Below are positions 31,084 through 40,936 of a stretch of 64,000 bases of DNA, piece by piece. Below the pieces are notes generated by a model. That model saw only the letters and a list, made by a program, of their open reading frames with translations, did not search any database and was not told the origin of the DNA. Position numbers and translations under genes: made by a program. Position 1 is the first letter of the stretch. Every line of letters starts with the position of its first letter. Source of the DNA: Mycobacterium sp. 852014-50255_SCH5639931 (GTDB taxonomy: Bacteria > Actinomycetota > Actinomycetes > Mycobacteriales > Mycobacteriaceae); NCBI RefSeq assembly GCF_001665605.1, contig NZ_LZSV01000004.1, forward strand, positions 124,001 to 188,000, given 5' to 3'.

Positions 31084-31845
31084 ATGGTCGCGACCCTCTT
31101 CTACGTCGACGCGCTGCCCGATACCGGCTCACTGGCCGTCGTCGGCGGCGACGAGGGGTTTCACGCCGCCACCGTGCGGCGGATCCGACCCGGCGAGCAA
31201 CTGGTCCTCGGCGACGGCGCCGGCGGCCTGGCGCACTGCGAGGTCGAGCACGCCGGCCGCGACGGGTTGCGCGCCCGGGTGCTGAAGCGCTGGAGCGTCG
31301 CGGCCGCGCAGCCGCCGGTCACCGTGGTGCAGGCGCTGCCGAAGTCGGACCGATCGGAGTTGGCCATCGAACTGGCCACCGAAGCCGGCGCTGACGCGTT
31401 CCTGGCCTGGCAGGCGGCCCGGTGTGTGGCCAGTTGGCAGGGTGCGCGCGTGGACAAGGGCCTGCGCCGGTGGCGCGCCGTCGCCCGTTCGGCGGCCCGG
31501 CAATCCCGACGGGCGCACATCCCGCCCGTTGAGGGCGTGCTGTCCACCGCGGGACTGGCCCAGCGGATCCGCGACGACGTGGCCGCCGGAGCCGTGGCGC
31601 TGGCGTTGCACGAGTCGGCCACCGACCCGCTGACCAAACTCGATATCGCCCGCGCGACCGCGTTGCTGCTCGTGGTAGGGCCCGAAGGCGGGATCGCGCC
31701 CGACGAGATCGCCGCGTTGACCGAGGCGGGGGCGGTGCCGGTGCGGCTGGGCCCCCAGGTGCTGCGCACGTCGACCGCCGCGGCGGTGGCGCTGGGGGCG
31801 CTCGGCGTGCTCACCCCGCGGTGGCACCACGCCTCCACCCTGTAG
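31084..31845 (+). CDS. rsmE: 16S rRNA (uracil-1498 N3)-methyltransferase RsmE
   Basis: 253-residue SPOUT-class enzyme that methylates N3 of U1498 in 16S rRNA with SAM. An N-terminal PUA-like domain ([21 protein letters not shown]) precedes the catalytic knot, with [22 protein letters not shown], the SAM-binding [16 protein letters not shown], and [20 protein letters not shown] at the C terminus, all family hallmarks. It starts 26 bp after dnaJ2 with a weak ribosome site, which suggests co-transcription. In M. tuberculosis this corresponds to Rv2372c. Confidence 0.95.
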   Translation: MVATLFYVDALPDTGSLAVVGGDEGFHAATVRRIRPGEQLVLGDGAGGLAHCEVEHAGRDGLRARVLKRWSVAAAQPPVTVVQALPKSDRSELAIELATEAGADAFLAWQAARCVASWQGARVDKGLRRWRAVARSAARQSRRAHIPPVEGVLSTAGLAQRIRDDVAAGAVALALHESATDPLTKLDIARATALLLVVGPEGGIAPDEIAALTEAGAVPVRLGPQVLRTSTAAAVALGALGVLTPRWHHASTL

Positions 31846-32030
31846 GGCGTCGGCGATCGCGCCGCGTCGTCGCTGGTCCCGGGCGGGCCGGAGCCGATAG
31901 GCCCGTCGCGCGGCAACTACCTGACCCCCGCCAATACGCGGCTGAAGGCTGACCAATCTAGGGCCCCGGCGTAGACTTAGGCAGCCGAGCAAACCACCGA
32001 CAAGCCGAGAAAGCAGGCATCGAGAGCCAC

Positions 32031-33089
32031 GTGACGCCCCGCGAGACCAGCGCTGTTGACGCAGCCGGAGGCCTCCAGGCCAACGCCCAAGTACGCAGCA
32101 GCATCGATGTTCCGCCCGATGTCGTCGTCGGCTTGTTGGGCTCGGCGGACGAAAACCTTCGCGCGCTGGAGCGCAGCCTGAACGCCGACCTGCACGTGCG
32201 TGGCAATGCCGTGACCGTCTCGGGCGAGCCGGCCGACGTCGCACTGGCCGAGCGCGCGATTTCCGAACTGGTCGCGATCGTCGCCAACGGTCAGCCGTTG
32301 ACGCCGGAGGTGGTCCGCCACAGCGTCGCCATGCTGGCCGGCACCGACAACGAGTCGCCGGCCGAAGTGCTCACCCTGGACATCTTGTCGCGGCGCGGCA
32401 AGACGATCCGGCCCAAGACGCTGAACCAGAAGCGCTACGTCGACGCGATCGACGCCAACACCATCGTCTTCGGGGTCGGCCCCGCCGGCACCGGCAAGAC
32501 GTACCTGGCGATGGCCAAGGCGGTCAGCGCGTTGCAGACCAAACAGGTGAACCGCATCATCCTGACCCGGCCGGCGGTGGAAGCCGGTGAGCGCCTTGGC
32601 TTTCTGCCGGGCACACTGAGCGAGAAGATCGACCCCTATCTGCGGCCGCTGTATGACGCCCTGTACGACATGATGGATCCCGAGCTGATCCCGAAGCTGA
32701 TGTCCGCCGGGGTCATCGAGGTCGCGCCGCTGGCGTATATGCGTGGCCGCACACTGAATTCGGCCTTCATCGTCCTCGACGAGGCGCAGAACACCACCGC
32801 CGAGCAGATGAAGATGTTCCTCACCCGGCTCGGCTTCGGATCGAAGATGGTCATCACCGGCGACATCACCCAGGTGGATCTTCCCGGTGGCGCCAGGTCG
32901 GGCCTGCGGTCGGCGATCGAGATCCTGGACAGCGTCGAGGACATCCACATCGCGGAGCTGACCAGTGTGGACGTAGTGCGCCACCGGCTGGTCTCCGAAA
33001 TCGTCGACGCCTACGCCAAGTTCGAAGAGCCGGGCTTGGGGATGAACCGGGCGGCTCGGCGCGCGTCGGTCTCCCGCGGGCGCCGGTGA
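32031..33089 (+). CDS. phoH: PhoH-like ATPase
   Basis: 352-residue cytoplasmic PhoH-family P-loop protein. An N-terminal KH-like region (about 20-95) is followed by the PhoH ATPase domain with Walker [12 protein letters not shown] at about 152 and Walker [23 protein letters not shown] is also conserved. Members are ATP-dependent RNA-binding or helicase-like proteins linked to ribosome maturation, and the gene is next to ybeY as in most bacteria. Start GTG 32031 (ACGTGACGCCC). A TAGACT -10-like element at 31972-31977 suggests its own promoter. Confidence 0.93.
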   Translation: MTPRETSAVDAAGGLQANAQVRSSIDVPPDVVVGLLGSADENLRALERSLNADLHVRGNAVTVSGEPADVALAERAISELVAIVANGQPLTPEVVRHSVAMLAGTDNESPAEVLTLDILSRRGKTIRPKTLNQKRYVDAIDANTIVFGVGPAGTGKTYLAMAKAVSALQTKQVNRIILTRPAVEAGERLGFLPGTLSEKIDPYLRPLYDALYDMMDPELIPKLMSAGVIEVAPLAYMRGRTLNSAFIVLDEAQNTTAEQMKMFLTRLGFGSKMVITGDITQVDLPGGARSGLRSAIEILDSVEDIHIAELTSVDVVRHRLVSEIVDAYAKFEEPGLGMNRAARRASVSRGRR

Positions 33090-33119
33090 TGAGGGCTGTG
33101 ATTGTTTTATGGGCGTCTC

Positions 33120-33653
33120 ATGAGCATTGAAGTGTCCAACGAGTCGGGCATTGACGTCTCCGAAACCGAGTTGATCAGCGTCGCACGCTTTGTCATCGCA
33201 AAGATGGACGTCAACCCGGCGGCCGAGCTGTCGATGGTGCTGTTGGACACCGCGGCCATGGCCGACCTGCACATGCGGTGGATGGACCTGCCCGGGCCGA
33301 CGGACGTGATGAGTTTCCCGATGGACGAGCTCGAGCCGGGCGGCCGGCCCGACGCCCCGGAGCCGGGGCCGTCGATGCTGGGTGACATCGTGCTGTGCCC
33401 GGAATTCGCGGCCGGGCAGGCCGATGCGGCGGGGCACAGCCTCGGCCACGAGTTGGCGCTGTTGACCATCCACGGCGTGCTTCATCTGCTGGGCTACGAC
33501 CACGGCGAGCCGGACGAGGAAAAAGAGATGTTCACCCTTCAGGACCGGTTGCTCGAAGAGTGGGTCGCCGAGCAAGTCGAGGCCTACCGCCAGGACCGCC
33601 AGCAGGAGCGGGACCGTCAATTGCTGGACAAGTCAAGGTATTTCGAGAATTGA
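33120..33653 (+). CDS. ybeY: Endoribonuclease YbeY
   Basis: 177-residue zinc-dependent single-strand endoribonuclease for 16S rRNA 3'-end maturation and 70S quality control. The metal site [11 protein letters not shown] (HxxxHxxxxxH) is intact near 120, preceded by [10 protein letters not shown] and [11 protein letters not shown] 33120 gives [15 protein letters not shown], matching M. tuberculosis Rv2367c. An in-frame ATG at 33102 lacks support. The TGA at 33651-33653 overlaps the TTG start of the next gene, so the two are coupled. Confidence 0.96.
   Translation: MSIEVSNESGIDVSETELISVARFVIAKMDVNPAAELSMVLLDTAAMADLHMRWMDLPGPTDVMSFPMDELEPGGRPDAPEPGPSMLGDIVLCPEFAAGQADAAGHSLGHELALLTIHGVLHLLGYDHGEPDEEKEMFTLQDRLLEEWVAEQVEAYRQDRQQERDRQLLDKSRYFEN
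33632..33653 (+). repeat. Imperfect 22-bp direct repeat, copy 1 (end of ybeY)
   Basis: GTCAAGGTATTTCGAGAATTGA spans the last codons of ybeY and the overlapping TTG start of the next gene. It matches 34912-34933 at 17 of 22 positions, in the same phase relative to a stop/TTG overlap. The two copies bracket the gene at 33650-34933. Confidence 0.6.
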
Positions 33654-34933
33654 GCCCACGCAAAGCACTCGGGATCGCGGCTGCCGCCGCCCTCGCCTTC
33701 GCACCGATCTCGTTGGTGGCCACCACGATCGGTGTGGCAGAGGCGGCTCCCTGCGCCGGCAGCGGGTCGAACCCGACCAGCTGCAATTGGTGTCAGTATC
33801 TGGTGGCGCAGTATCACACATCCAACGTTTGCTCCCAGGACGCGCCGCCGCGGCGGGCTCAGCCGTCGCCGAGCCCGGTGCAGATTCCGGAGCTTCCCCC
33901 GTACGTCCCGCCCAGCCCAGTGCCGGTGCAGGCGACACCGCTCACTCCGCCAAACCTGCCGCCCACCAACCCGGTGGCCACGATCAATCCGCCGGGCCCC
34001 GACGCGTCGAGAAACGTCTCGGTGGTGGCACCGCCGAGGGGGCTCGACGTTCTGCCGCAGGCGGTCGCGGCGGCCAAGGCCGCGCCGGCGACGCGGGTCA
34101 ATCCCGCCGACCCCCCGAAGCCACCGAAGCAGGTCGACTTCAACCAGCGGGTGCAGAATGTCGTCAGCGGCCACCGGGAAAACGTCGACGTCCTCAAGGT
34201 CGACAATCAGAAGCTGGTCCGCCCCCGCCACTGGGACTACGTCGACTACGACGACGCCTACCGCCGCCCGGCGCTCTTCAACCCTCTCAAAGAGGGCATG
34301 GTCTTCCGCTACTCGTACAACGGCGCCGACCGGGAGGCGTATCTGCCGGCCGGTTCCCGCATCGTGCTGGACGCCGCGACCGTCGGCGTGGTCCCGTTCA
34401 CCGCGGTCGGTGACAGCTGGGTGGCGGCGGGCAGCTTCTATGGCGGTGGCTCGGTACCGCCGGACGGCTTCAACGGCCCCCCGCCACCGGACTTCAAGCC
34501 GCCGGCCCCCCCGAAGCTGTACCAGACTGTCCTGGTCTCTGTCCCCGCCGCTAACCAGACGTTGGAGGTCGCCCAGGTGGCGGTGGTGGGCCGGGACGAA
34601 AGCCAGCCCGAGGGCAGTCAGCAGACTTTCCTGCTCGACGACTCCACCCTGGCCTGGGGCGAGATCAACGACTCCAGCAGCAGCGCCCAAATCAGGGTGA
34701 CCAAGAGCCAGTCGTTACCGCACGCCGGGCCGACCGACGACGGCAACTTCCTGGTGGTGCTGGCGGTTCGCCCGCACGAGGAGCCGACCCAACCCGCCCA
34801 GCCGTGGTGGCCCTCGGCGCTGGGCTACGGGGTGCTGGGGGTAGTGGTGTGCCTTGGCGCCTGGGCCCTCAACCGGAAACGGAGCGACGACGTAGGGGAG
34901 CCCGCCACCACGTCAAGGTCTTCCGGCAGTTGA
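33650..34933 (+). CDS. Exported proline-rich protein with C-terminal membrane anchor
   Basis: 427 residues, function not recognised. An N-terminal signal peptide ([26 protein letters not shown], cleavage near EAA-PC) leads into a Cys-bearing stretch with four Cys in about 25 residues. A long Pro/Val/Asn-rich linker follows (about 70-170), then a soluble domain with [18 protein letters not shown] and [30 protein letters not shown]. The end is a transmembrane helix ([18 protein letters not shown]) followed by RKR. It is therefore an extracytoplasmic protein anchored at its C terminus. Start TTG 33650 overlaps the ybeY stop. No upstream ATG/GTG fits. The gene is absent between ybeY and corC in M. 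tuberculosis as I remember it. Confidence 0.8.
   Translation: MSPRKALGIAAAAALAFAPISLVATTIGVAEAAPCAGSGSNPTSCNWCQYLVAQYHTSNVCSQDAPPRRAQPSPSPVQIPELPPYVPPSPVPVQATPLTPPNLPPTNPVATINPPGPDASRNVSVVAPPRGLDVLPQAVAAAKAAPATRVNPADPPKPPKQVDFNQRVQNVVSGHRENVDVLKVDNQKLVRPRHWDYVDYDDAYRRPALFNPLKEGMVFRYSYNGADREAYLPAGSRIVLDAATVGVVPFTAVGDSWVAAGSFYGGGSVPPDGFNGPPPPDFKPPAPPKLYQTVLVSVPAANQTLEVAQVAVVGRDESQPEGSQQTFLLDDSTLAWGEINDSSSSAQIRVTKSQSLPHAGPTDDGNFLVVLAVRPHEEPTQPAQPWWPSALGYGVLGVVVCLGAWALNRKRSDDVGEPATTSRSSGS
34912..34933 (+). repeat. Imperfect 22-bp direct repeat, copy 2 (start of corC)
   Basis: GTCAAGGTCTTCCGGCAGTTGA, the end of the proline-rich gene overlapping the TTG start of the corC-like gene. It matches 33632-33653 at 17 of 22 positions. 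Both copies encode a KVFR-x-L tail or junction in the frame of the downstream gene. Confidence 0.6.
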
Positions 34934-36234
34934 CCGGTCTTTCTTGGCTGCTCGGCGCGATGGCGCTCATCGCTATCGGCGGGCTTTTCGCGGCGATCGA
35001 CGCCGCCATCAGCACCGTGTCGCTGGCCCGGGTCCAGGAGCTGGTTCGCGAGGAGCGGCCCGGCGCCGTGTCACTGGCCGAGGTGATGGCCGAGCGGCCG
35101 CGCTATATCAACCTGGTTGTGCTGCTGCGCATCACGTGCGAAATCACGGCGACCGTGCTGTTGGTGCTGTTCTTGTACGACAACTTCGGCCTGAACTGGG
35201 CGTTGTTTGGGGCCGCCGCCACCATGGTGGTGATGAGTTTCGTCGTCATCGGGGTCGGTCCGCGCACCCTCGGTCGCCAGCACGCGTATTCCATCTCGTT
35301 GACGACAGCCGTTCCGCTGCGGCTCATTTCGTGGTTGTTGATGCCGCTCAGCCGGTTGCTGGTGGTCCTGGGTAATGCGCTGACACCCGGCCGCGGCCTG
35401 CGCAACGGGCCGTTCGCATCCGAGATCGAGCTTCGCGAAGTCGTGGACCTGGCCCAGCAGCGCGGCGTGGTCGCCGCCGACGAACGCCGGATGATCGAAT
35501 CGGTCTTCGAGCTCGGTGACACCCCGGCCCGCGAGGTGATGGTGCCGCGCACGGAGATGATCTGGATCGAAAGCGACAAGCTTGCCAGTCAAGCGTTGAA
35601 CCTCGCGGTGCGCAGCGGGCACTCCCGCATCCCGGTGATCGGCGAGAATGTCGACGATATTGTCGGCGTCGTATACCTCAAAGACCTTGTGCAGCAGAGC
35701 TTTCTGTCGGGGGATGGCGGTCGTGGCATTACCGTGGCGCAGGTGATGCGTCCGGCGGTGTTCGTGCCGGACTCCAAGCCGCTGGATACGCTGCTGCGCG
35801 AAATGCAGCGCGACCGCAACCACATGGCCCTCCTCGTCGACGAGTACGGCGCGATAGCCGGCCTGGTGAGCATCGAAGACGTGCTGGAAGAGATCGTCGG
35901 CGAGATCGCCGACGAGTATGACCAGGCGGAGACGGCACCGATAGAAGACTTGGGCGACAGACGTTTCCGCGTCTCGGCGCGGTTGCCGATCGAGGACCTC
36001 GGCGAGCTCTACGACGTGGATTTCGACGACGACCTCGACGTCGATACCGTCGGCGGCCTGCTCGCCCTGGAACTGGGCCGGGTTCCGCTGCCCGGGGCCG
36101 AGGTGGTCTCACATGGCCTGCGGCTGCAAGCCGAAGGCGGCACCGACCACCGGGGGCGGGTACGGATCGGCACGGTCCTGCTGAGCCCCGCCGCGCCCGA
36201 GTCCAACGGTTCCGACGGAGAGAACCCGCAATGA
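34930..36234 (+). CDS. CorC/HlyC-like membrane protein with CBS domains
   Basis: 434-residue integral membrane protein. The N-terminal DUF21-type domain has several membrane helices ([76 protein letters not shown]). A cytoplasmic CBS pair ([11 protein letters not shown]..., [14 protein letters not shown]...[23 protein letters not shown]) and a CorC/HlyC transporter-associated domain follow. The family is linked to magnesium or cobalt efflux. M. tuberculosis Rv2366c is nearly collinear. TTG 34930 overlaps the preceding stop and matches the usual N terminus. It is part of the ybeY-corC-era run. Confidence 0.9.
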   Translation: MTGLSWLLGAMALIAIGGLFAAIDAAISTVSLARVQELVREERPGAVSLAEVMAERPRYINLVVLLRITCEITATVLLVLFLYDNFGLNWALFGAAATMVVMSFVVIGVGPRTLGRQHAYSISLTTAVPLRLISWLLMPLSRLLVVLGNALTPGRGLRNGPFASEIELREVVDLAQQRGVVAADERRMIESVFELGDTPAREVMVPRTEMIWIESDKLASQALNLAVRSGHSRIPVIGENVDDIVGVVYLKDLVQQSFLSGDGGRGITVAQVMRPAVFVPDSKPLDTLLREMQRDRNHMALLVDEYGAIAGLVSIEDVLEEIVGEIADEYDQAETAPIEDLGDRRFRVSARLPIEDLGELYDVDFDDDLDVDTVGGLLALELGRVPLPGAEVVSHGLRLQAEGGTDHRGRVRIGTVLLSPAAPESNGSDGENPQ

Positions 36235-36298
36235 CGCCGAGCGTCCGCCTAATTCAGCACATCAGCCCCGAACTCGCACCGTGTGCACCTCCGACGAC

Positions 36299-37198
36299 AT
36301 GACCGAATTCCATTCCGGTTTCGTGTGTTTGGTCGGCCGGCCGAACACCGGTAAGTCGACGCTGACCAACGCGCTCGTCGGCACCAAGGTGGCGATCACC
36401 TCGACGCGGCCGCAGACCACCCGGCACACCATCCGCGGCATCGTGCACCGGGAGAACTTTCAGATCATCCTGGTCGACACGCCGGGCCTGCACCGGCCGC
36501 GCACTCTGCTGGGCAAGCGGCTCAACGACCTGGTGCGCGACACCTATGCCGAGGTCGACGTGATCGGGTTGTGCATCCCGGCCGACGAGGCGATCGGCCC
36601 GGGTGACCGCTGGATCGTCGACCAAATCCGTTCGAACGCACCGAAGACGGCGCTGGTGGCCATCGTCACCAAGATCGACAAGGTGCCCAGGGACCGGGTG
36701 GCCGCGCAGCTGCTCGCGGTCAGCGAGCTGGTCGGCGACTCGGCGGAAATCGTTCCGGTGTCGGCGACCACCGGGGCGCAGGTGGACGTGCTGATCGACG
36801 TGCTCGCCGCGGCGCTGCCCCCCGGCCCGGCGTACTACCCCGACGGCGAGCTGACCGACGAGCCCGAGGAAGTTCTGATGGCGGAGCTCATCCGCGAGGC
36901 CGCCCTGGAGGGCGTCCGCGACGAGCTGCCGCATTCGTTGGCGGTGGTCATCGACGAGATCAACCCCCGGGAGGACCGCGACGACCTCATCGACGTGCAC
37001 GCGCTGCTCTTCGTCGAGCGCGACAGCCAGAAGGGGATCATCATCGGCAAAGGCGGCGCCCGACTGCGACAGGTGGGCACCGCGGCGCGCGGCCAGATCG
37101 AAAAGTTGCTCGGCACCAAGGTCTACCTTCAACTGCGCGTCAAGGTCGCCAAGAACTGGCAGAGCGACCCCAAACAGCTTGGCCGGCTTGGCTTCTGA
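36299..37198 (+). CDS. era: GTPase Era
   Basis: 299-residue GTPase required for 30S subunit assembly, which binds the 3' end of 16S rRNA. G motifs: G1 GRPNTGKS (near 14), G2 region STRPQTTRHTI, G3 DTPGLH, G4 TKIDK. The C-terminal KH domain has GIIIGKGGARLRQVG. ATG 36299 (MTEFHSGF) matches M. tuberculosis Rv2364c. An in-frame GTG at 36281 would add only six residues. It follows the corC-like gene by 64 bp and ends convergent to amiA2. Confidence 0.96.
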   Translation: MTEFHSGFVCLVGRPNTGKSTLTNALVGTKVAITSTRPQTTRHTIRGIVHRENFQIILVDTPGLHRPRTLLGKRLNDLVRDTYAEVDVIGLCIPADEAIGPGDRWIVDQIRSNAPKTALVAIVTKIDKVPRDRVAAQLLAVSELVGDSAEIVPVSATTGAQVDVLIDVLAAALPPGPAYYPDGELTDEPEEVLMAELIREAALEGVRDELPHSLAVVIDEINPREDRDDLIDVHALLFVERDSQKGIIIGKGGARLRQVGTAARGQIEKLLGTKVYLQLRVKVAKNWQSDPKQLGRLGF

Positions 37199-37267
37199 AG
37201 CGCCGGCGCCGTCGAAAGCCGAAGCCGCTCAAGCGAAGTCAACTTCGGTGATGTGCCGCTTCGGGAT

Positions 37268-38764
37268 TCACCTTCGCGGCGGTCCACCGGACACCGGCGG
37301 CGTGCCCGTTTCCGCGGTCCACCACATCGTCGGCTGCTTGGTCGACCACCCGCACACGGCCTCCAGTTCGGCGGCCAGCGAGATCAGCATGCCCTCGCTG
37401 TTGTGCGGCCCCATCAACTGCACTCCGATCGGCAGCCCCTCGGAGGTGAACCCCGCCGGCACGTTGATCGACGGCCAGCCCAGCACATTCCACGGGAAGG
37501 TCAGTGGGCAGGCGGCGATCATCGCTCGATCGGTGCCGAAGCCGCTCAACCGGTCGAAGGCGCGCGCCGGCGGCGGCGGCTGGGCGGTGGTCGGAGCCAC
37601 GACGACATCGACGATGTCGAAGATCGAACCCACCCGACGCTGGGCCTCGGTTTCGTGCCGGCGCGCGGTGCGCAGGATCGCCTGACCAAGCACGTGGCCC
37701 ACCCGCAAGTTGGACACCGTGCGGGGGTCGAGGATCACCCCGTCGCCCAGCCGCTCCTCCCAGTCCCGCAGGCCGGCGGTGGACCGGGCGAGGAAATCCC
37801 ACGACAGCCGCAGCCCGTAGTCGGGGTTGCCCGGCACCACGGTGTGGCCGAGCAGCTCGAGCTGCCGGGCCACGGCTCGCGTCGCCGCCAGGATCTCGGG
37901 ATGCAGCTTGGACCGAAAACCGGTGTACGGGAACCGGGTTGACAGCGCGATGTTCAGCGGGCCGGGCGCGATACCGACATAGTCGGAGGCGGTGATCGGG
38001 GGCGGCTTGTGCCGGTCGCCCTCGACGTTGCCCGACGCCGCGTCGAGCACCAACGCCGCATCGGCCACCGTTCGGGCCAGCACACCGTTGACCGTGATGC
38101 CGTTGAACGCCTCGGGCAGTGGCCAGGTGGAGATGCGGCCGCGCTGCGGCTTGATGCCCACCAGGTGCGTCCACGCGGCGGGGATGCGGACGCTGCCCGC
38201 CCCATCGGAGCCGATCGCCGCGGTGACGAGTCCCGCGGCCACCGCGGCCGCGCTGCCCCCCGAGGAGCCGCCCGGGGTGTGCCGGCGCGACCAGGGGTTG
38301 CGGGTATGCCCGAACCCGGGTCCGCTGGTGAACGGCCACTGGCCCAGCTCGCAGGTGTTGGTCTTGCCGACGATCACCGCGCCCGCGGCCTTCAGGCGGC
38401 GAACCACCTCGGCGTCGTGGGTGGCGGGTGGGACATATCCCTCGGTGCCGAAGGCGGTCGGCACTCCAGCAACGTCGACGTCGTCCTTGACCGCGATCGG
38501 GATGCCCAGCAACGGCGCCGTGTCTCCGGCCGCCCGCCGCCGGTCGGCCGCCGCCGCGTCGGCCAGGGCCGACTCGGTGAGCACCACGCGGAAGGCGTTC
38601 AGCGTGGGCTGGCTGGCGTGGATGGCGTGCAGGGACCGGCGCACCAGTGTGACCGAAGTCACGGACCGGCTGGCAAGCTGATAGAGCAGGTCAGTGAGTG
38701 TGGGCAGGCGCTGGCCACCGGATCCGAAAATGGATCCAGGACCTGACTCGGAAGCGCCAATCAC
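37268..38764 (-). CDS. amiA2: Amidase AmiA2
   Basis: 498-residue amidase-signature hydrolase that cleaves a carboxamide to acid and ammonia, natural substrate unknown. The Ser-cisSer-Lys triad is visible: Lys in IPIAVKDDVDVAG, the first Ser in TPGGSSGGSAAAVAAG and the nucleophile in GSDGAGSVRIPA. The sequence tracks M. tuberculosis AmiA2 (Rv2363) along its length. The start is GTG at 38762-38764 (VIGASESG). Its 5' end lies 62 bp from the divergent recO start, so the two promoters share that gap. Confidence 0.93.
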   Translation of the reverse strand: MIGASESGPGSIFGSGGQRLPTLTDLLYQLASRSVTSVTLVRRSLHAIHASQPTLNAFRVVLTESALADAAAADRRRAAGDTAPLLGIPIAVKDDVDVAGVPTAFGTEGYVPPATHDAEVVRRLKAAGAVIVGKTNTCELGQWPFTSGPGFGHTRNPWSRRHTPGGSSGGSAAAVAAGLVTAAIGSDGAGSVRIPAAWTHLVGIKPQRGRISTWPLPEAFNGITVNGVLARTVADAALVLDAASGNVEGDRHKPPPITASDYVGIAPGPLNIALSTRFPYTGFRSKLHPEILAATRAVARQLELLGHTVVPGNPDYGLRLSWDFLARSTAGLRDWEERLGDGVILDPRTVSNLRVGHVLGQAILRTARRHETEAQRRVGSIFDIVDVVVAPTTAQPPPPARAFDRLSGFGTDRAMIAACPLTFPWNVLGWPSINVPAGFTSEGLPIGVQLMGPHNSEGMLISLAAELEAVCGWSTKQPTMWWTAETGTPPVSGGPPRR

Positions 38765-38826
38765 GGGGTACGAGACTAACCGGCGCGGATACCAGCATTG
38801 TCGCGGCGGGGTGCAAAACTATTGTG

Positions 38827-39621
38827 ATGCGGCTGTATCGAGACCGGGCGGTGGTGTTGCGCCAACACAAGCTCGGCGAAGCCGACCGGATCGTCACGCT
38901 GCTCACTCGCGACCACGGATTGGTTCGGGCGGTGGCGAAGGGCGTTCGTCGCACCCGCAGCAAATTCGGCGCGCGGCTGGAACCGTTCGCGCACATCGAC
39001 GCGCAACTGCATCCCGGCCGCAACCTCGACATCGTCACCCAGGTCGTCTCGATCGACGCGTTCGCCACCGACATCGTCAGCGATTACGGCCGCTACACCT
39101 GCGGGTGCGCGATGCTGGAAACCGCCGAACGCCTCGCCGGGGAGGAGCGGGCCCCCGCCCCGGCCCTGCACCGGCTCACGGTCAGCGCCTTGCGGGCGGT
39201 GGCCGACGGGCGCCGCTCCCGGGACCTGCTGCTGGACGCCTACCTGCTGCGTGCCATGGGCATCGCCGGATGGGCGCCGGCGCTGACCGAGTGCGCCCGG
39301 TGCGCCACACCAGGGCCGCACCGCGCGTTCCATGTCGGCGCCGGGGGCAGCGTCTGCACGCACTGCCGTCCGGCCGGTTCGACGACACCGCCGCCGGGCG
39401 TGCTGGATCTGATGTCCGCGCTGCACGACGGCGATTGGGAGTTCGCCGAAGAGGCCCCGCAATCGCACCGCAGCTACGTCAGCGGACTGGTGGCCGCGCA
39501 CCTGCAATGGCATCTGGAACGCCAGCTCAAGACGTTGCCACTGGTGGAACGGCCGTATCACGTCGACCGCACCATCGCCGAACGGCGCGCAGCGCTGATG
39601 GAGCAGTTGGACTGTGGCTAA
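38827..39621 (+). CDS. recO: DNA repair protein RecO
   Basis: 264-residue RecF-pathway recombination mediator that loads RecA on SSB-coated DNA. An N-terminal OB fold ([31 protein letters not shown], then [19 protein letters not shown]) and a helical C-terminal part carry a zinc-finger-like CARC...CTHC. ATG 38827 is chosen, and a GTG one codon earlier is equally possible. The end overlaps uppS by 8 bp. Order recO-uppS is conserved in mycobacteria. Confidence 0.94.
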   Translation: MRLYRDRAVVLRQHKLGEADRIVTLLTRDHGLVRAVAKGVRRTRSKFGARLEPFAHIDAQLHPGRNLDIVTQVVSIDAFATDIVSDYGRYTCGCAMLETAERLAGEERAPAPALHRLTVSALRAVADGRRSRDLLLDAYLLRAMGIAGWAPALTECARCATPGPHRAFHVGAGGSVCTHCRPAGSTTPPPGVLDLMSALHDGDWEFAEEAPQSHRSYVSGLVAAHLQWHLERQLKTLPLVERPYHVDRTIAERRAALMEQLDCG

Positions 39622-40504
39622 AGCTGAGCGCAAGCTCAAGTCGACCGACTTCCCGCAGCTGCCCCCGGCGCCCGACGATTACCCGGTTTTCCCCGACAAA
39701 TCGACATGGCCGGTGGTCTTCCCCGAGCTGCCGCCGTCTCGTGACGGCGGCCCGAGCCGGCCGCCGCAGCACACCTCGAAAGCGACCCCGCCGCGTATTC
39801 CGGCGGACCGATTGCCCAATCATGTGGCCATCGTCATGGACGGCAACGGCCGCTGGGCCACCGAACAGGGACTGACCCGCACCGATGGCCACCGGGCCGG
39901 CGAGGCGGTAGTCATTGACGTCGTCTGTGGCGCAATCGAAATCGGCATCAAGTGGCTGAGCCTTTATGCGTTTTCCACCGAGAACTGGAAGCGGTCCCCC
40001 GAAGAGGTCCGCTTCCTGATGGGCTTCAACCGGGACGTGGTCCGCATGCGCCGGGTGAACTTGAAGACCATCGGGGTCAAAATCCGGTGGGTGGGTTCGC
40101 GGCCACGGCTGTGGCGCAGCGTGATCAATGAGTTGGCGATCGCGGAGGACATGACGAAGGACAACGACGTCATCACGGTCAACTACTGCGTCAACTACGG
40201 CGGTCGTGCCGAAATCGCGGACGCCGCAAAGGAAATCGCGCGCTTAGCCGCCGCCGGCAGGCTGAACCCGGAACGCATCACGGAGTCGACGGTGGCACAT
40301 CACCTGCAACGGCCCGACATCCCCGACGTGGACCTCTTCCTGAGGACCTCGGGGGAGCAGCGGTCCAGCAACTTCATGCTGTGGCAGGCCGCGTACGCCG
40401 AGTACATTTTCCAGGACAAGCTGTGGCCCGACTACGACCGCCGCGACCTGTGGGCGGCGTGCGAGGAATACGCTTCGCGCAACAGAAGATTCGGGAGCGC
40501 CTGA
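39614..40504 (+). CDS. uppS: Z-decaprenyl (long-chain) diphosphate synthase
   Basis: 296-residue cis-prenyltransferase that makes the decaprenyl phosphate precursor, the lipid carrier for arabinogalactan and peptidoglycan. Family motifs: [13 protein letters not shown] (Asp for diphosphate/Mg), [23 protein letters not shown] and [19 protein letters not shown] near the C terminus. The extra N-terminal 75 residues ([16 protein letters not shown]...) are typical of M. tuberculosis Rv2361c, also 296 residues. GTG 39614 lies inside the end of recO. The TGA shares one base with the next ATG. Confidence 0.96.
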   Translation: MAKAERKLKSTDFPQLPPAPDDYPVFPDKSTWPVVFPELPPSRDGGPSRPPQHTSKATPPRIPADRLPNHVAIVMDGNGRWATEQGLTRTDGHRAGEAVVIDVVCGAIEIGIKWLSLYAFSTENWKRSPEEVRFLMGFNRDVVRMRRVNLKTIGVKIRWVGSRPRLWRSVINELAIAEDMTKDNDVITVNYCVNYGGRAEIADAAKEIARLAAAGRLNPERITESTVAHHLQRPDIPDVDLFLRTSGEQRSSNFMLWQAAYAEYIFQDKLWPDYDRRDLWAACEEYASRNRRFGSA

Positions 40505-40932
40505 TGCCATCACTGCAGGAACGTCTGGCGTCGGCACTCGGCGTGGTCCTTGCGGTCGAGGAGGAGTCCGACGGGGCGCTGACGGTGCGCCATGCCGGGA
40601 CCATCGCGTCGTTGCGGGTGGTGAACATCGCCGACGACCTCGACCTGGTGTCGCTCACCCAAGTCTTGGCGTGGGACCTGCCGCTGACGAAGAAGATCAG
40701 CGATCAGGTCGCCAAGCAGGCCCGCACCAGCAACTTCGGCAGCGTCACGATGGTCGAGAAGGTCAACGAGAAGGCCGTGCAACGCAACTCGGGCAAGGGC
40801 GCGGCCAAGACCGCCGACGTGATGCTGCGCTACAACTTTCCCGGCGGCGGCCTGACCGACGACGCGCTGCGCACCCTGGTTCTGTTGGTGCTGGATAGCG
40901 GCATCGAGATACGTCGCACATTGACGGGTTAG
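40504..40932 (+). CDS. Conserved small protein downstream of uppS (YbjN-like, Rv2360c)
   Basis: 142-residue cytoplasmic protein, start ATG 40504 overlapping the uppS stop by one base, so co-translated. It matches M. tuberculosis Rv2360c as I remember it ([51 protein letters not shown]). The fold may be YbjN-like (a tandem alpha-beta sensor fold), but I see no catalytic residues. Function unknown. It is the last gene of the recO-uppS unit and ends 4 bp from a convergent hydrolase gene. Confidence 0.88.
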   Translation: MPSLQERLASALGVVLAVEEESDGALTVRHAGTIASLRVVNIADDLDLVSLTQVLAWDLPLTKKISDQVAKQARTSNFGSVTMVEKVNEKAVQRNSGKGAAKTADVMLRYNFPGGGLTDDALRTLVLLVLDSGIEIRRTLTG

Positions 40933-40936
40933 GGCT

